64,000 nucleotides of DNA from Embiotoca jacksoni (taxonomy: Eukaryota > Chordata > Actinopteri > Embiotocidae): contig JAKOON010000009.1 of NCBI GenBank assembly GCA_022577435.1, forward strand, positions 7,258,911-7,322,910, given 5' to 3'. The notes beneath the pieces were generated by a model. That model ran no database searches. It was not told the DNA's origin and saw nothing but the letters and a program-made list of their open reading frames with translations. Positions 21,901 through 34,020 of the stretch are shown here, piece by piece (the stretch's first letter is position 1; each line of letters begins with the position of its first letter). Both the position numbers and the translations under genes were made by a program.

Positions 21901-22414
21901 ACAGATCTTCCCTGATTGTGTCTTTGTTGCATATTTGAAGATGTAATCTTAGAAATAAGGCATCTCAGTCCAGCTCTCCTTTTTTAACTTTTATCATAAA
22001 ACAATTTTATGAAATACATGAGAAAATATACACAAGTACACTGACTACATGGTGAGTTTTAAGAAAAGCAATGTTTGGCTGTTCTTGAGAACATCCCAAG
22101 AACATGACATATGTTATTACATATGCAAAAAGCTACATAAATAAATTAGACTTTCAATATTTCACATGCCCTGTTGAATATTTTCATTTGCAAAAAGTTC
22201 TTCAAATATTCTTCAAAAGCACACCATGCTTTATGAATGCATTCTGGAGACACATACATATTGTATTTCATATTTACAACTTTTTCCAATAGGAAAAAAA
22301 GACCATAAGAAAGTCCCTTGATCAAACTCGTTACAAATACAAAACATTGCATAAGAAAAAGAAGTAAGGAAAAAGTTAAGAATGCTTACGACAGCATAAC
22401 TCACACGTCACTAC

Positions 22415-23866
22415 TTAGTTCATGACCTCTGGGTAACCGTAGTAACTCTCCAACTCGGCGAAGATGTCGTTGGGGTTTTTGCAGCTAAGGTTGCAGAAGC
22501 AGGCCTGCACCCACATCATCTTCCAGGTGAACCCCGTCCCATTGGGACACTCAAACTCCACGTCGATGGTCTTGGACTTGTAGGGGATGCAGCAGCGCTC
22601 ATCCGTGCAGACGCCGCAGTATTTGGGCCTGTACTGCTTCTTGCTGGTGCAGCCAGAGATGGTGAGGTTTGAGGGCTGATCTTCCCTATAGATGTTCAGA
22701 CATTTCTTTCCTGGCTGTGGGGATGGCATAGAATAAAAACATTTAAAATCACGGTAACACTAAGTTTTTATAAAAAATGGTTTTATACTACCATCATTTT
22801 ACCGTGCTTAAGATGCAGAACTCTACCTTGATGTGTTTGGTGATGTCGACCTCACATGGACGCAGGTTGCAAAGACGAGACTCTTTGACCAGCTCACATT
22901 GCTCATTGGCGTTAGAGATCCTCATGGACAGGCCGCGGCCGCAGGTCTTTGAGCAGAGGCTCCATGAGGTAGTCTGGGTAATGCAGTTCTTGTGCCAGCT
23001 CCTGGTCTCTGCTGGGTAAACTGGATCAGCAGAGACAGAGAACGAGGCAAATAGATCACGACATGTTTAAAAACAGTATTTACTACAATTTAAAGCTTTG
23101 AGCCTTGCAGATTCACAACTAATGAACAAATTTGAACAACAAATAATGAATTACTGTTACACATGCAGCTAACAATTTTTTTTTATTAGCAATTAATTTT
23201 CCTCAATTGATTGTTTGATCAATATAGCTTAAAATGACTATCATGGCATGCTTGACCCTGAAGTTATGTCATCAAACAGCTTTTTCTTTTGGACTAGCAA
23301 TTTAAATTTAAAATTGTATAAAACAGAAAAAAAGCTGGAATTTGAGAAGCTGGAACCAGAGTTTTTTGTACTTAAAAAAAATAAATAAATTACACAACCA
23401 ATTCATTGATTAGCAAAATATTTTTACAATAATTATATAGTACTGTCTAATGATTTCAACCATATAGTTAAATGTTTGACATTGACAGGTTAAGCTTTCA
23501 ACAACAAAAATATACCTGACAAAAAGAAGTAACCTGGTTTTTGTTTTAACACTTTTATTCAGTACCTGCTGTTCCTGCATTTGTAATGGTTGAGAATACA
23601 TAAATTGCAAAGTAAAATTGCAACCATTTGTATTGCATCTGTTTTTAATCTAAATTGTTACATTTTGTCTGCCTTGTAGTCTGGGTCTAATTTGTTCCCT
23701 TGCGCAACACAAAGAGATCTTGGTTGACATTCTTGCCTCCGCAGCACGGCTACACTAAACGACTGGAAACTGGACATGACCCAAAAACAGTGTGAGGGCT
23801 TCCACAGGAAAGGATTGGTCTGTCCCTGGCTGAGCACGCCCACGCACACACGCACACGCACGCACG

Positions 23867-23901
<35 letters not shown>

Positions 23902-26900
23902 ACGCACACGCACACACTAACCTCATGATTATCCTGGATGACAAACTATATTCACATTATCTACAGACTTCATGAGAGCCACATTCAAATTATACGAAGT
24001 CAATAAGAGTTTTTCCACATGCTTTTGTTTTACATTTTTACATAAAATACATTCAGCTATACACATAGTTGCTCAGAGATCTCCATCTACTCGTGTAAAT
24101 CTTTTTCTAAGGAGTCCTTTAACTTGAGAGTTTGTGTATATACATATATGTATGCTTATAAAGGAATTAAACTGTGTCAGAATAAAAGCTTGGGAATTTG
24201 TTTTTAAATAAATTCCAACTTTATTCCCTACTTTAAGAATTCCGTTTGACTCAAATTGAACCGTAAAATGTGGTGAATTTCATTGAGCCGGAGGGACATT
24301 AGGGGATTTGGCAGTTGTACAACCAAAGCGTCCTACCCTCCACTGCATGCCGTGGAGCTGTCTTTCGCCCTCTCTTGGGTTCATCACAGATCCACTGCTC
24401 GCAGCACTGTCCACGCACTTTGACCCGCCGCGGGGTTTGGCACCACACTCGGGGAGGCTGGGACTCTGTGCACAGCCCCACGCAACCGATGGCACCGTTT
24501 ACACACACGCACTGGTATTTGCAGCTGGGCTTGAAACTCTGCCCATTACGGTAGATCACACCATCATGCTCACAGCCTGTTCCCACCATGTCTGGCAGAG
24601 AGGGACGACAAGCAGTCACATATTATAAAGACATACAAGGCAAACTGCAAACACATGAAAATGTGTGGTGCTGTTAAACCGTGTTGTATTATACAGGGAA
24701 ATATTTATTTTATATATGCTGTCATTGTTAATATAACTGGGGTAGACAAAAATAATACAAACATCTGTCAATGTAAAACAAATTAGTCTGATAGCACAGC
24801 AAAATGTGGCTTACAAAGAGATCATACAGTTGAATAAACACCTTCCTAAAACAGCTTAGATGAAAACATTTGAACTTCGTGAAGGTAGGATTCATTGCAG
24901 AAGTGTTGTATTAGACTGCATTGAGTTTAGTTAGGTGTAGCTAATAAACTGGCAACTATTTGTATAAAAAACTTTTCTAACAGCTTCAAATGAAAATACA
25001 ATTAGAGGCAAAAAACAACCTGAAATCACATAATAAATCATATGTATTTTAAACAATAGTACAAGTTTCAGAGTAAGGTAAGCATTTCCTCAACACAGTC
25101 TGTGTCAATGAAAATAAAAACCTGTTCAGTTAGTATGAGTGACAAGAATCACTATGATTTAATAAGAGAATGGAATAAACTGCCTCATTGATCAATCAAT
25201 CAATGATAAGTGCTGTGTAAATAATAGCACAGAAAATAAAACATGAATCATGTCTTTTCCTGATCACATTATTATTTGAATTGCAAATATTAGTCATTTT
25301 TCCAAGTAACTATTTTGTAATGTACTTTTCACAATAGTTTGATAAGTGGAAGACATCCGGTAAAAAAAAACAAGCAACATTATAAAGCCTTAGTAGTCTA
25401 TCCAGTAGCCCCTGAACTGTTAATATAATAACCAGAGTTCATGTGTCAGCAGACACCTGATTAACTCAAATCTGGTCACTTGTATTTTGTGCTGCTGTTT
25501 GAAAAATGAACTTAGTTTCCTTCTGTGTAAAATCAGTTGTTTGAGTGACACTTACATGCACACACTCCTTTTTCGTACCTAGGCTTGTCCGAGCTGTAGT
25601 CACAGTACAGTCCCTTGTGGTAGTCGCACGTGTCTGCTTCGTTGCACACCTCTCCCACCTGCCGGGCGCAGGTCTTGCAGCAGTCGCAGCCATCCATGAG
25701 GAGGCTCACGCCTAGCGGGCACTTGGGGGTGACCTCCGGACACTCGCAGGGCCACTTGCAGTACTGCCTGCGGATGTACAGGTCTGCAGATGGCGATGTG
25801 ATGGCTGCAGCAGGCGGCATGGCAGTGGAATTCAGGGAGTAGGCCTGGAGAGGGGAAAGTGGAGAGAACACGAGCAAATTAAGGCTGTATAGTGAGATTA
25901 ATATGGTGAACACCAACTTCCTTTTAAAATATATGTAGTTTAGTCATGATATGCAGTTAACTTTTTAACCATTTTACAGAAATAAATTAGCATTTGTATT
26001 ATGCATATAATTCACCTCTAGATCATCATAAATAAGCCTTTATATAAATGTGGTATCAGCAGCTTCAGTAGCTGCTGTTTCGGTATGGTTATGCAAGGCC
26101 AAAATGCCATCTTTTATTGCATGAAAGGTATTTGATCCCCTGTGGCGAGGCAATATTCTTAATATCCTTAATCCTGAATCCTTTCATATCCAGCCCTCTT
26201 TGGTAACCTTGTCTGAGTAAGTAATTGATCTGAAAGGTCTAAAATCCCTTATTTATAGTACACTTCTGCTTCACTGCCTGCATTAAGGCTAACATGTGGT
26301 CATGCTGTGCCATGAATTAGATAAGACTATAAAAATGAGTTAAACACATGGAGGAGATAATCTTATTAAATCAATGTCAGGGACTAGTTTTGTACGTACT
26401 TAACACTGGTGTCCCATCACCACGTTTAATATCTGTAACTGTGCTGAACACTTAGAAAATCCTGCCAATGAAACTTAATTTCTCCCCATCAGTGTGTTTT
26501 GACTCTTACAAGCTGCTCTGTGTAGCCAAGATCACACAGTAAAGACCTTTGCAGCTCTTAAAAGCAGATGTTCTCAGGGTAACAGGCCACACGAGGAACA
26601 TTAACGGCCCAGTGCTCAGAGATTTAGTTTTAGACGGTGGATGCACGAGTTTCAGCCCAGGAAACTTGTGTTTCTGGTTTACAATTTATTTTTCAACAAC
26701 AAATGGCACACTTGTGAGTCTAAATTTAATTATTTTTGTTTTGAGAACAGGGTGTTACACTACAGGTCAGTTTTGTAGTAATAGCATAATGAAGGATCTT
26801 TATGACTAAGATTGCAGCTGTAGCAGACACCATGTCCATCATAACTACCAAGAAGTGAAACATTTGACTGGAGGTCACATACTGCCCGTATAGTCATAAA

Positions 26901-28537
26901 TCATAACATGAGCCATATGCTTAGAACAGCAGTAAGGAGCTGCCCATCCATAAAAGACAAGCATACACACTTAAGCCGCAATTAATGAGAAAACATGCTT
27001 AATCATCTTAAACATGGCGTAGCCTGTGTCATTTTTCAGAGCTTGTTCTCAGCCCTTCAGTGGAATTATGGCCATATTAATAACTACTCTGTATGGCCTT
27101 GAAAGCTAATGCAGATAAATTAGTTTTAATCGCCGCTGTGCCACTAAGCCATTCTCAGAGGAGTTAATTTAGCCTCCAGCCATCAGGCTAATTTTACAGA
27201 GGGAAAAAAAAGAAACAAACAGAGCTCTCACCAAGAATGGGGATCAGAGAAAGTGGGTGTTTCTTCAGTTAATTATGAAAGCTTGGGCTCGGCTTTAATG
27301 TAATCATCCACCTTAATATCATCTATATTTGCATTACTTTTATTTAAGATATTTTTCCTTGTGTGCGTTTGTGTCAGGAAAAGGTGAAAGTAACTGAGCA
27401 CTACATTAATCAGAGAAACGTTTAAGAAAACCGAGCAAGACAAAAAAATTATCTAGTGGTCTCGAAATGTTCAGATTTAGGCTTTATGATTTACACAAGT
27501 AGTTAGCATCATCGCCTCACAGTGAAAAGGTTCTGGGTTCAAATCCAGGCCCGGGCCTTTCTGTGCGGAGTTTGCAAGTTCTCCCTCTGCCTGCGTGGGT
27601 TCTCTCCGGGTACTCTGGCTTCCTCCTACCATCCAAAAACATGCACATCAGTTTAATTGGTGGTTCTACAAATTGCCCTTAGGTGTGAATGGTGTTTGTT
27701 TCCGTCTGTCGCTACGTGTTGGCCCTGTGATGGACTGGCGACCTCTTTGCCCAAGGTGAGCTGGGATAGGCTCCAGCCCCCCCCCCCCCTCAAATGATTG
27801 CAACGGAAATACAGATCATGAGTGACACATAAAGCCATTGGAAAAGCTGTTCTCTAAATAACCGCAAGGTGGCACTAAAATATAGCAAACGGTGGAAAGT
27901 GAACCTGCAGGATGACAACAGCCAGCATCACACACTGCCAGATTCACCCCAAAATGATTGAGGACGATAATGACTTGTCTTCCGAGATATCAATTTAAAG
28001 GCTATATTCAGGACAGTTAGTCTATTCAAATGATTGTGGCCTGGTCTATTCTGTCAAACGCCAAGAAAACGTTAACATTTTTGAGGGGATCACAAGATGA
28101 CCGTGTGGGAATAATTTGTGGAAGAATGCACAAAAAGGAAGAAAAAAAACAACAACATAAATAACACAGGAAAATATGCTAGAAAGTCTGTTATCATAAA
28201 AACAAAAACCTAATAATTTTTAAAAAAAAAAAACCTAAGCCGTCACTAAAAGCTACTGAGGTTCTAAAAACAGACTGCAAGTCCCCATAAGAAGCTACGT
28301 AGCTTCTCATGATGTAACTAGAAACAGTGACGCTTTCAAATTGCAGAGATGCACATTTTCATAATTAGCCTATATTAATATAACTGACAAGTCTCCCGCA
28401 TCCTAAAACCGAGTGAAATATGCAGCTTGCGCATTTAAAAAAAAAAACAAAAAAAAAAACATATTTGAGAAATGCCTCCTCCGTCCCACCTGTTGAATCC
28501 CGGCTGCTGTTAGAATCCACAACAGGAGCCAACTCAT
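22415..28537 (-). CDS. ccn4: CCN4 (WISP1), secreted matricellular protein
   Basis: Five exons on the minus strand: 28490-28537, 25556-25844, 24337-24591, 22827-23020, 22415-22714, all GT-AG, frame kept, 361 residues (human 367). Each exon is one module: a hydrophobic signal peptide starting MSWLLLWILTAAG (1-16), an IGFBP module with GVSLLMDGCDCCKTCA (17-112), a VWC module (113-197), a TSP1 module with TTSWSLCSKTCGRGLS (198-262), and a C-terminal cystine-knot module with PKYCGVCTDERCCIPYKSKT and ending YGYPEVMN (263-361). The cysteine pattern and the shared ESRLCNLRPCEVDI-type stretch identify CCN4 rather than other CCN members. The mammalian gene is a Wnt/beta-catenin target acting in the extracellular matrix of bone and connective tissue. 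It is tail to tail with ndrg1, as expected from the human 8q24 neighbourhood. Confidence 0.96.
23838..23918. repeat. (CA)n/(CACACG)n microsatellite in ccn4 intron
   Basis: CA repeats with regularly placed G substitutions giving CACACG units on both flanks. It lies in the intron between the VWC and TSP1 exons of ccn4. Confidence 0.95.
27497..27790 (+). repeat. SINE-like interspersed repeat in ccn4 intron 1
   Basis: Contains TTAGCATCATCGCCTCACAG and then GGTTCTGGGTTCAAATCC, the latter a good match to a tRNA-type B box (GGTTCAAATCC). Downstream are GTGCGGAGTTTGCAAGTTCT, TCTCCGGGTACTCTGGCTTC, TGTGATGGACTGGCGACC and GAGCTGGGATAGGCTCCAGC, then a run of C. I know this order of landmarks from a family widespread in fish. 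Between GGCGACC and GAGCTGGG a segment present in the copies I remember appears deleted. Ends and family name are unverified. Confidence 0.75.
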
Positions 28538-28810
28538 CACTGATGCGGAGCTGCACATGCATTGAATCCAGAATGATTTCCGTGATTAAACGCGCGACAC
28601 GCCGCTCTCCCCAGGTGTGCTACATCCTCGTCCCGTCGATGACATCTCTGCGCGCCTCTGTCTGCGTCCGGACCTGCTCTGACGGCCTGTTAAAGAGTCC
28701 CGGCTGACGTAAGGTCTGAAAGGACGAGTCCCGCATACTTCTGGCAGTTTCCCTTTCTTTCCCTCCGCTCCACTTTCACCCGAGCCTCCTCTTAGGAGCG
28801 CTGGTGGTTT
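28538..28810 (-). promoter_or_regulatory. ccn4: Likely ccn4 5' UTR and promoter region
   Basis: The sequence upstream of the ccn4 ATG is locally richer in CG dinucleotides than its surroundings (around 28580-28720) and lacks an obvious TATA box. This fits a TATA-less promoter, but the transcription start cannot be placed from sequence alone. Confidence 0.4.
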
Positions 28811-29726
28811 GGGCGTGTCTGAAAGATACTCTGCAAGGACTCTCTGACACTGTTACTGTTACTCACTGTCATTTAGATCACACATCTCTTTCATTGTGGA
28901 CTTATGATCCTGCTCATTTTTTTTTTTTTGCATTTGGTTTATTTGCTCTTGACTTTGCTCATTGTGTCATATTTACTGTGCTAAATTGCAATCATTTGAA
29001 TGTTTTTATTTTTTTTATTTTTTTTTTTTCCCTTTAATGTTGCTAATTTGGGATTGTTATTTTCTAATCAAGCCCTAAAGAATCGCTGATCTCAGCCCAT
29101 TTTCATCCCACTTTAACACCTCTACCTTTAATGGCCCAGCTATAGGTTCCAAGAAAATAAAGCTATCTGAACTGCGGCGCTTTTAACAGTATTTGAATAG
29201 ATCCACTACACGGGTTTCCTACCTCTTACCTACTGTGTGTATTTTCAGGCTCTCACTGTGTCTGGCCCCCAGATGTTCACTCTAAATCAATGATGTCATC
29301 TATTGAGGAGTCTGCTACTTTGCTTTCCTTCCAGTTTCCTGGAAATTTGACTGTTTCACTTTGAGATGTTACAGATGAGGACTAAAAAAAAAGCTCCATT
29401 TTACAATGCTGTTCAACCACGTGGAAAATGTCTTATTTCTCGCTGTAACACATTGCTACTGGTCTGTTGATGAAAAGATCACTCAGAATGACCAAAAGCC
29501 TGAGAGAGTTTGCCCCCGGAGGCAACAGAGAGAGATAGAGAAAGAGGGATGGATGAGAAATGAGCACTTTGTCAATGACCAAGGTGCCCCAGGTCTGAAC
29601 CCCTATTATTTACAGGCAGTCCTCTAATCCCTGTCACTGAGCTGTCAGCTTCTGAGCTGATCTGAGCAGCGCTTCCCTCTCTGCTCTGACCGAGATGACC
29701 CAACCCCTCCACAGCACAATGCGCCC

Positions 29727-29749
29727 ACTCTCTCTCTCTCTCTCTCTCT
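29727..29749. repeat. (CT)n tract
   Basis: A short CT dinucleotide run inside a longer pyrimidine-rich stretch extending to about 29890. Confidence 0.9.
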
Positions 29750-29973
29750 TTCTCCCGGTTGCTTTCTTTCTCTCGAGCTCAATTTCTCCCACTCTTTACT
29801 TTTCCATATTTGTTAAGCCCTGCTCCTCCTCCTTTCTCCCCCTCCCTCTCCTTTCTCCTACTCCAGTCCACTTCCATCCACCTCCAGTTCAGTTCATTGG
29901 CATTTAAAAAAAAAAATGCTTTACCTGTTCTAAGCTCTCAGGTTTCTTTTCTTTTTTTTTTTGACTTAGTTAG

Positions 29974-29975
<2 letters not shown>

Positions 29976-30004
<29 letters not shown>
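29976..30004. repeat. Poly-T tract of 29
   Basis: Twenty-nine T in a row, possibly the A tail of a minus-strand retroposed element, but no target-site duplication or element body was recognised. Confidence 0.85.
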
Positions 30005-32894
30005 GACATATTGTCAATAATGCTCTTGTTTCTGTCACGCAGAATAGCCATACAATGCAATACCACCGAGGGCCGCTGGGGGTTGGCTCTAAAAAGCCAG
30101 AGGCTCCAAAGACTCCCATCAAACATTTTTTCCACTCGTCATTTTGGTGTTGTTAGCTAAAGTCCCTCTTTCTTATTGGTTTTCTGGCAGTCCATCTGAA
30201 AAAAATTCCGACATTAATTAGAATGGCCTCAAAAAGCCGTGTTTTTGAAAATGTAACCACAACAGCATTATATTGACTCAGGCCGAAATGTTTTATCCAG
30301 TTGCAGAAAGAGGACAATTTCTTCATTTGTTCACTTGAGAGTGTTTGATTCGCCCCCAAAGAGCCAGTTTTGGTTCAAAACATTACATTCTTTTAAAGAA
30401 ATGTTCATAGGAGCAGTGTTGTTAGTCCTTTAATTTTGTGAATGAATACCCAATGTACATAAACATTATCAGCCTTGTTTCAGTTACACAAGGTAATATG
30501 ATTAAAGACCAAATACACCAAAACCCTTCTAAATCTGTGCCTCTGTTGCTTTATCTTTAAGTGAAAGCTTGTTAAAATACAAGCTGAAAATGGTAAGAGC
30601 TTATTTATAAAAGTTGCGATCTATAAGTGACTAAAATGAGGAACAAACTAAAAACAGACAAACATTCATGATCGGTGACAGTAATTTTGAGACAGCCGCA
30701 AACCTTGAGAAGAAGTTCTTTCATCCCTCATTTACGAAGATTATTTAGAAATCTTTGTGATTTACAGTGCATTATTCACTTAATCAGGCTGTCTCTTTCC
30801 TTCTGCCTTTAATCCTCTTGCTTTTCAACACTTGTCAGTCACAAACTGGCTCTCTCACACACCACGAGCCCTGCCATCCTCCACTGAAACAGAGACAGAA
30901 AAGTTTCAAACCGCAGATCATCCAGCCTCTCGTGTCTCATGTCTGCATGATTTTCCACTCTGATATGATAGCAGTATTAACTGCAGAGCTTTACACAGAC
31001 CTTCAGTATGCATCATCACTGTGGGTGACTTCAGTCAAACCATTGGTCTGTGCCAAATCATCTGTGGTCTTCTTTTCATTATTTTGCTGCATTTAACAAA
31101 AATATATCATAATGAAAGCCAGGTCTGATCCGACTATCGCTCTGCTCTCACATGAAGTGGATATGAGGCTCAGTTTGTCAGCTGACTTGAATTCAGGGTG
31201 TTTAATGATTCAGTTGAAGTTTAAAGTGGATGTTTAAGTGAGGGCAGAAACAAAGAACTCAGATATTTAGAGAATAATGACCTTTACATTTATTTTGCTT
31301 TCACATTTATGATGCAAAAACAGGACAAACCTGCTTGTATACATTTGTTTGTTGACCAGTAGTTTGACGTATAAAATATGCTTCTTAGTTTAGGGAATTG
31401 GAGGAGAAAATTGACACCGTATCTGTCCACTAAATTAGTCTAGCAGTGATTAGATTAACTTAATATAGAAAAGACTATAATGAATACTATAATGAAGCCT
31501 TTGAAGGAATCTTTACATCGACATACATGCTTAGTCAATACAGCTGACAGACAGTAGACAATGCTTCAAATACAAATGTTGCTGCATATCAAGGTGGACA
31601 ACCAAGATTAGTGTCACCAATTGAGTATCCGACCAAATGTAGAATATGGTCCTAATCTGCCCTTCGGTTCCTGAGTTTAGGTGTTGAAAAAGAAAAGTGT
31701 TTCTGCAGAAAATGATGATGTCAGAGGGAAGTTGACCTTTAACCCTTTAGATATAAAATGTCATCACATTCATAACGATCGTACAGACGTGAGGTCACTG
31801 TGACTACAACAATTTGTTATGCACTAGCAGTGCAGTCTCGTCACCAAATATAGTAAACAAAATATAACATGTTAATTAGTCTCCTTTAAAAGTACTGGTA
31901 AGTATACTTTGTGACCGTTTCCCTGTGTTTACAGTCATGCTAAGCTATGCTAACTGCCCATTGGTCATATAGTATTTACCGTGAAAATAAATGAACGAAT
32001 TGCCAAAAATTTGAAATTATTCCCTTCACCCCAGCGTGCATTACAAATGCAGACACGTTTCTGTTGCTCATTTATTCATTTCAGGGGTTAGCTATGTCTC
32101 CATTTGATTTGCATATACTGAAAGCCTGGGTTGAGACATGCAATCTGGGCACACAAAAGGTCAAGGTCAACCTTGCTATTCGCTGACCCACTGTGTACCG
32201 TATATTAGTATGTGAACCCCAGAGTGCTCAACAACCCTGTATGGGTGCCAGAATAAAATACATCACCCCCTCAGTGTTGTGCAGTATCTATCCCATGGGA
32301 GGGATGTAGACAGTGAATCACCAGGTATAAACAGTGTGACAGATGGCCTGATTACAGGAGCTGACCATCTATGACTCGAGTCCTGCATAGGCGGTCAAAC
32401 TGAAAATCCCCTCATTAAAATCCCCTCAACTCACAGAGAAGCCTTGAAGTCAAAACCGTGTTTTGGAAATCTTAGAGCTTCAAAGTCAAGATGGAGTCGG
32501 TAATCCTCCTTAGAATGGGAGAATGAGTTTACAACACCTAGAGGCGACCAAAAACTGGTGAGGTGATGCATAAAAAAAAAAAAAGCTCCTTCGTAGCACA
32601 CTACTAGTGTGGGAACATTTTCGGAATATCACATCACTCCTTCGCAGCTAGCAGACTCGTAATAGATTGTGAACTGCTGGAAACAGAAGAGTATGTTTCC
32701 TCCACAGCCTGAAATACAGCAGCTCAAAACCAGAAAAACAAATCCTCGTTAAAAACATAAACCCAGTATTACCACTAAAATGAAAGTTTGCAATGATTAG
32801 AGTAACTTATAAATTAAAAAAGAACAATTCAAACAAAACTTACAGCAAAAAAAAAAATGCTCAAATCAGGCAGTAACTATAACCATGCATTTTA

Positions 32895-33010
32895 AAGGAA
32901 CAGTCCAACATTTTGGGAAACTGTTTTGATGTCTGTGGGATATAAAGCTCCCACAGACAGGCAGTTAGCTTGGCTTTGCATAAACTGAAAATGATGTGGG
33001 CTCCACTAAC
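32895..33010 (+). repeat. Interspersed fish repeat (GTTAGCTTAGC type), diverged copy
   Basis: Starts AAGGAACAGTCCAACATTTT and then GGGAAACTG, and later contains CAGTTAGCTTGGCTTTGCAT. This matches the landmarks of the copy at 4770-4935 on the other strand, with an internal deletion. Confidence 0.5.
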
Positions 33011-33203
33011 CTACAGTAACTGCCTGCTGGTGTGAGCTTCATATGTAGTTTACAGTCGCAAGCATGGTGAAATTCTCATCATTAAAATCTCAGCAAAAAA
33101 AGCTAATTTGTGTGTTTCCCAAATCCTCAAACTATTCCTATAAACTTGACAGACATGAACTTTGTGAGCTATATGTGGCCCTGCATAAACTATAGGAGTG
33201 GCT

Positions 33204-33208
<5 letters not shown>

Positions 33209-33290
<82 letters not shown>
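33209..33290. repeat. (GT)41 microsatellite
   Basis: Eighty-two bases of uninterrupted GT, the longest pure dinucleotide tract in the window. Confidence 0.97.
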
Positions 33291-33292
<2 letters not shown>

Positions 33293-33602
33293 CAGAGAAA
33301 GGGCATGGCAGGCTGTGCTCAGACTGGTCCAGTAATTATACTGTCTTTATATAGCTGTGGTCTGAGTCTCCTGGACTGAGGAAAACATCTGCTGGCTGAA
33401 CAGATACAAGAGTCCCACATGAACTTAGTGCAGTTTAATAGTCAGCAGTCTCTCTTGATGGTTGCATTAGTGAGTACTGTTTACCATGTAATACAGAGTA
33501 ATTGATGACTATTGACCTGTGGCATTGTTGGCCAAGTAAAGACATGTACAGCTCATAGCAACCATGCTCAAAATAATGCCATTTAAAGTCCACTATTTAA
33601 AC

Positions 33603-34020
33603 TTTTGATTTTATGACTTTTTAAAAAAAAATTTTTATCATATTTTGGACGACTTTTTTGTCATAATTTGGATGACATACCTTAGTATGACTTTTTTTAA
33701 ATCATAATTTGGACATACTTTAGTATGACTTTTTTTTTTAATCATAATTTGGACATAGTAGTGTGACTATTTTGTCATAATTTGGACAACATGCTATAGT
33801 ATGACTTTTTTTTCATAATTTGGACAACATGCTGTAGTATGACTATTTTGTCACAATTTGGACAACATGCTATATTATGATTTTTTTTTTTTCATAATTT
33901 GGACAACATGACATTTTTTCTAATTTTGGACGACATACTTTTTTGTTGTTTTTGGACGACTGTTGGACGACTGTTTTTCATAATTTGGACGACATGCTAT
34001 AGTATGATTTTTTTTTCATA
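33603..34020. repeat. Degenerate minisatellite, about 40-50 bp units
   Basis: Repeated units contain TCATAATTTGGACAACATGC, then TATAGTATGAC and a T run of variable length. About nine or ten copies can be counted from the TTTGGA core. Copies differ in the length of the T run and by GACAAC/GACGAC changes, and the right part (33920-33990) is more broken. Confidence 0.85.

Noticed and set aside
24308..24628. Plus-strand open frames over the ccn4 VWC exon
   Set aside because: They are antisense shadows of the spliced minus-strand exon at 24337-24591.
27510..27560. tRNA gene candidate from the GGTTCAAATCC B box
   Set aside because: No cloverleaf with acceptor stem could be formed; it belongs to the SINE-like repeat.
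29759..30160. 133-codon plus-strand frame rich in Leu, Ser, Pro and Phe
   Set aside because: It runs through pyrimidine-rich and poly-T sequence; the hydrophobic peptide is a composition artefact.
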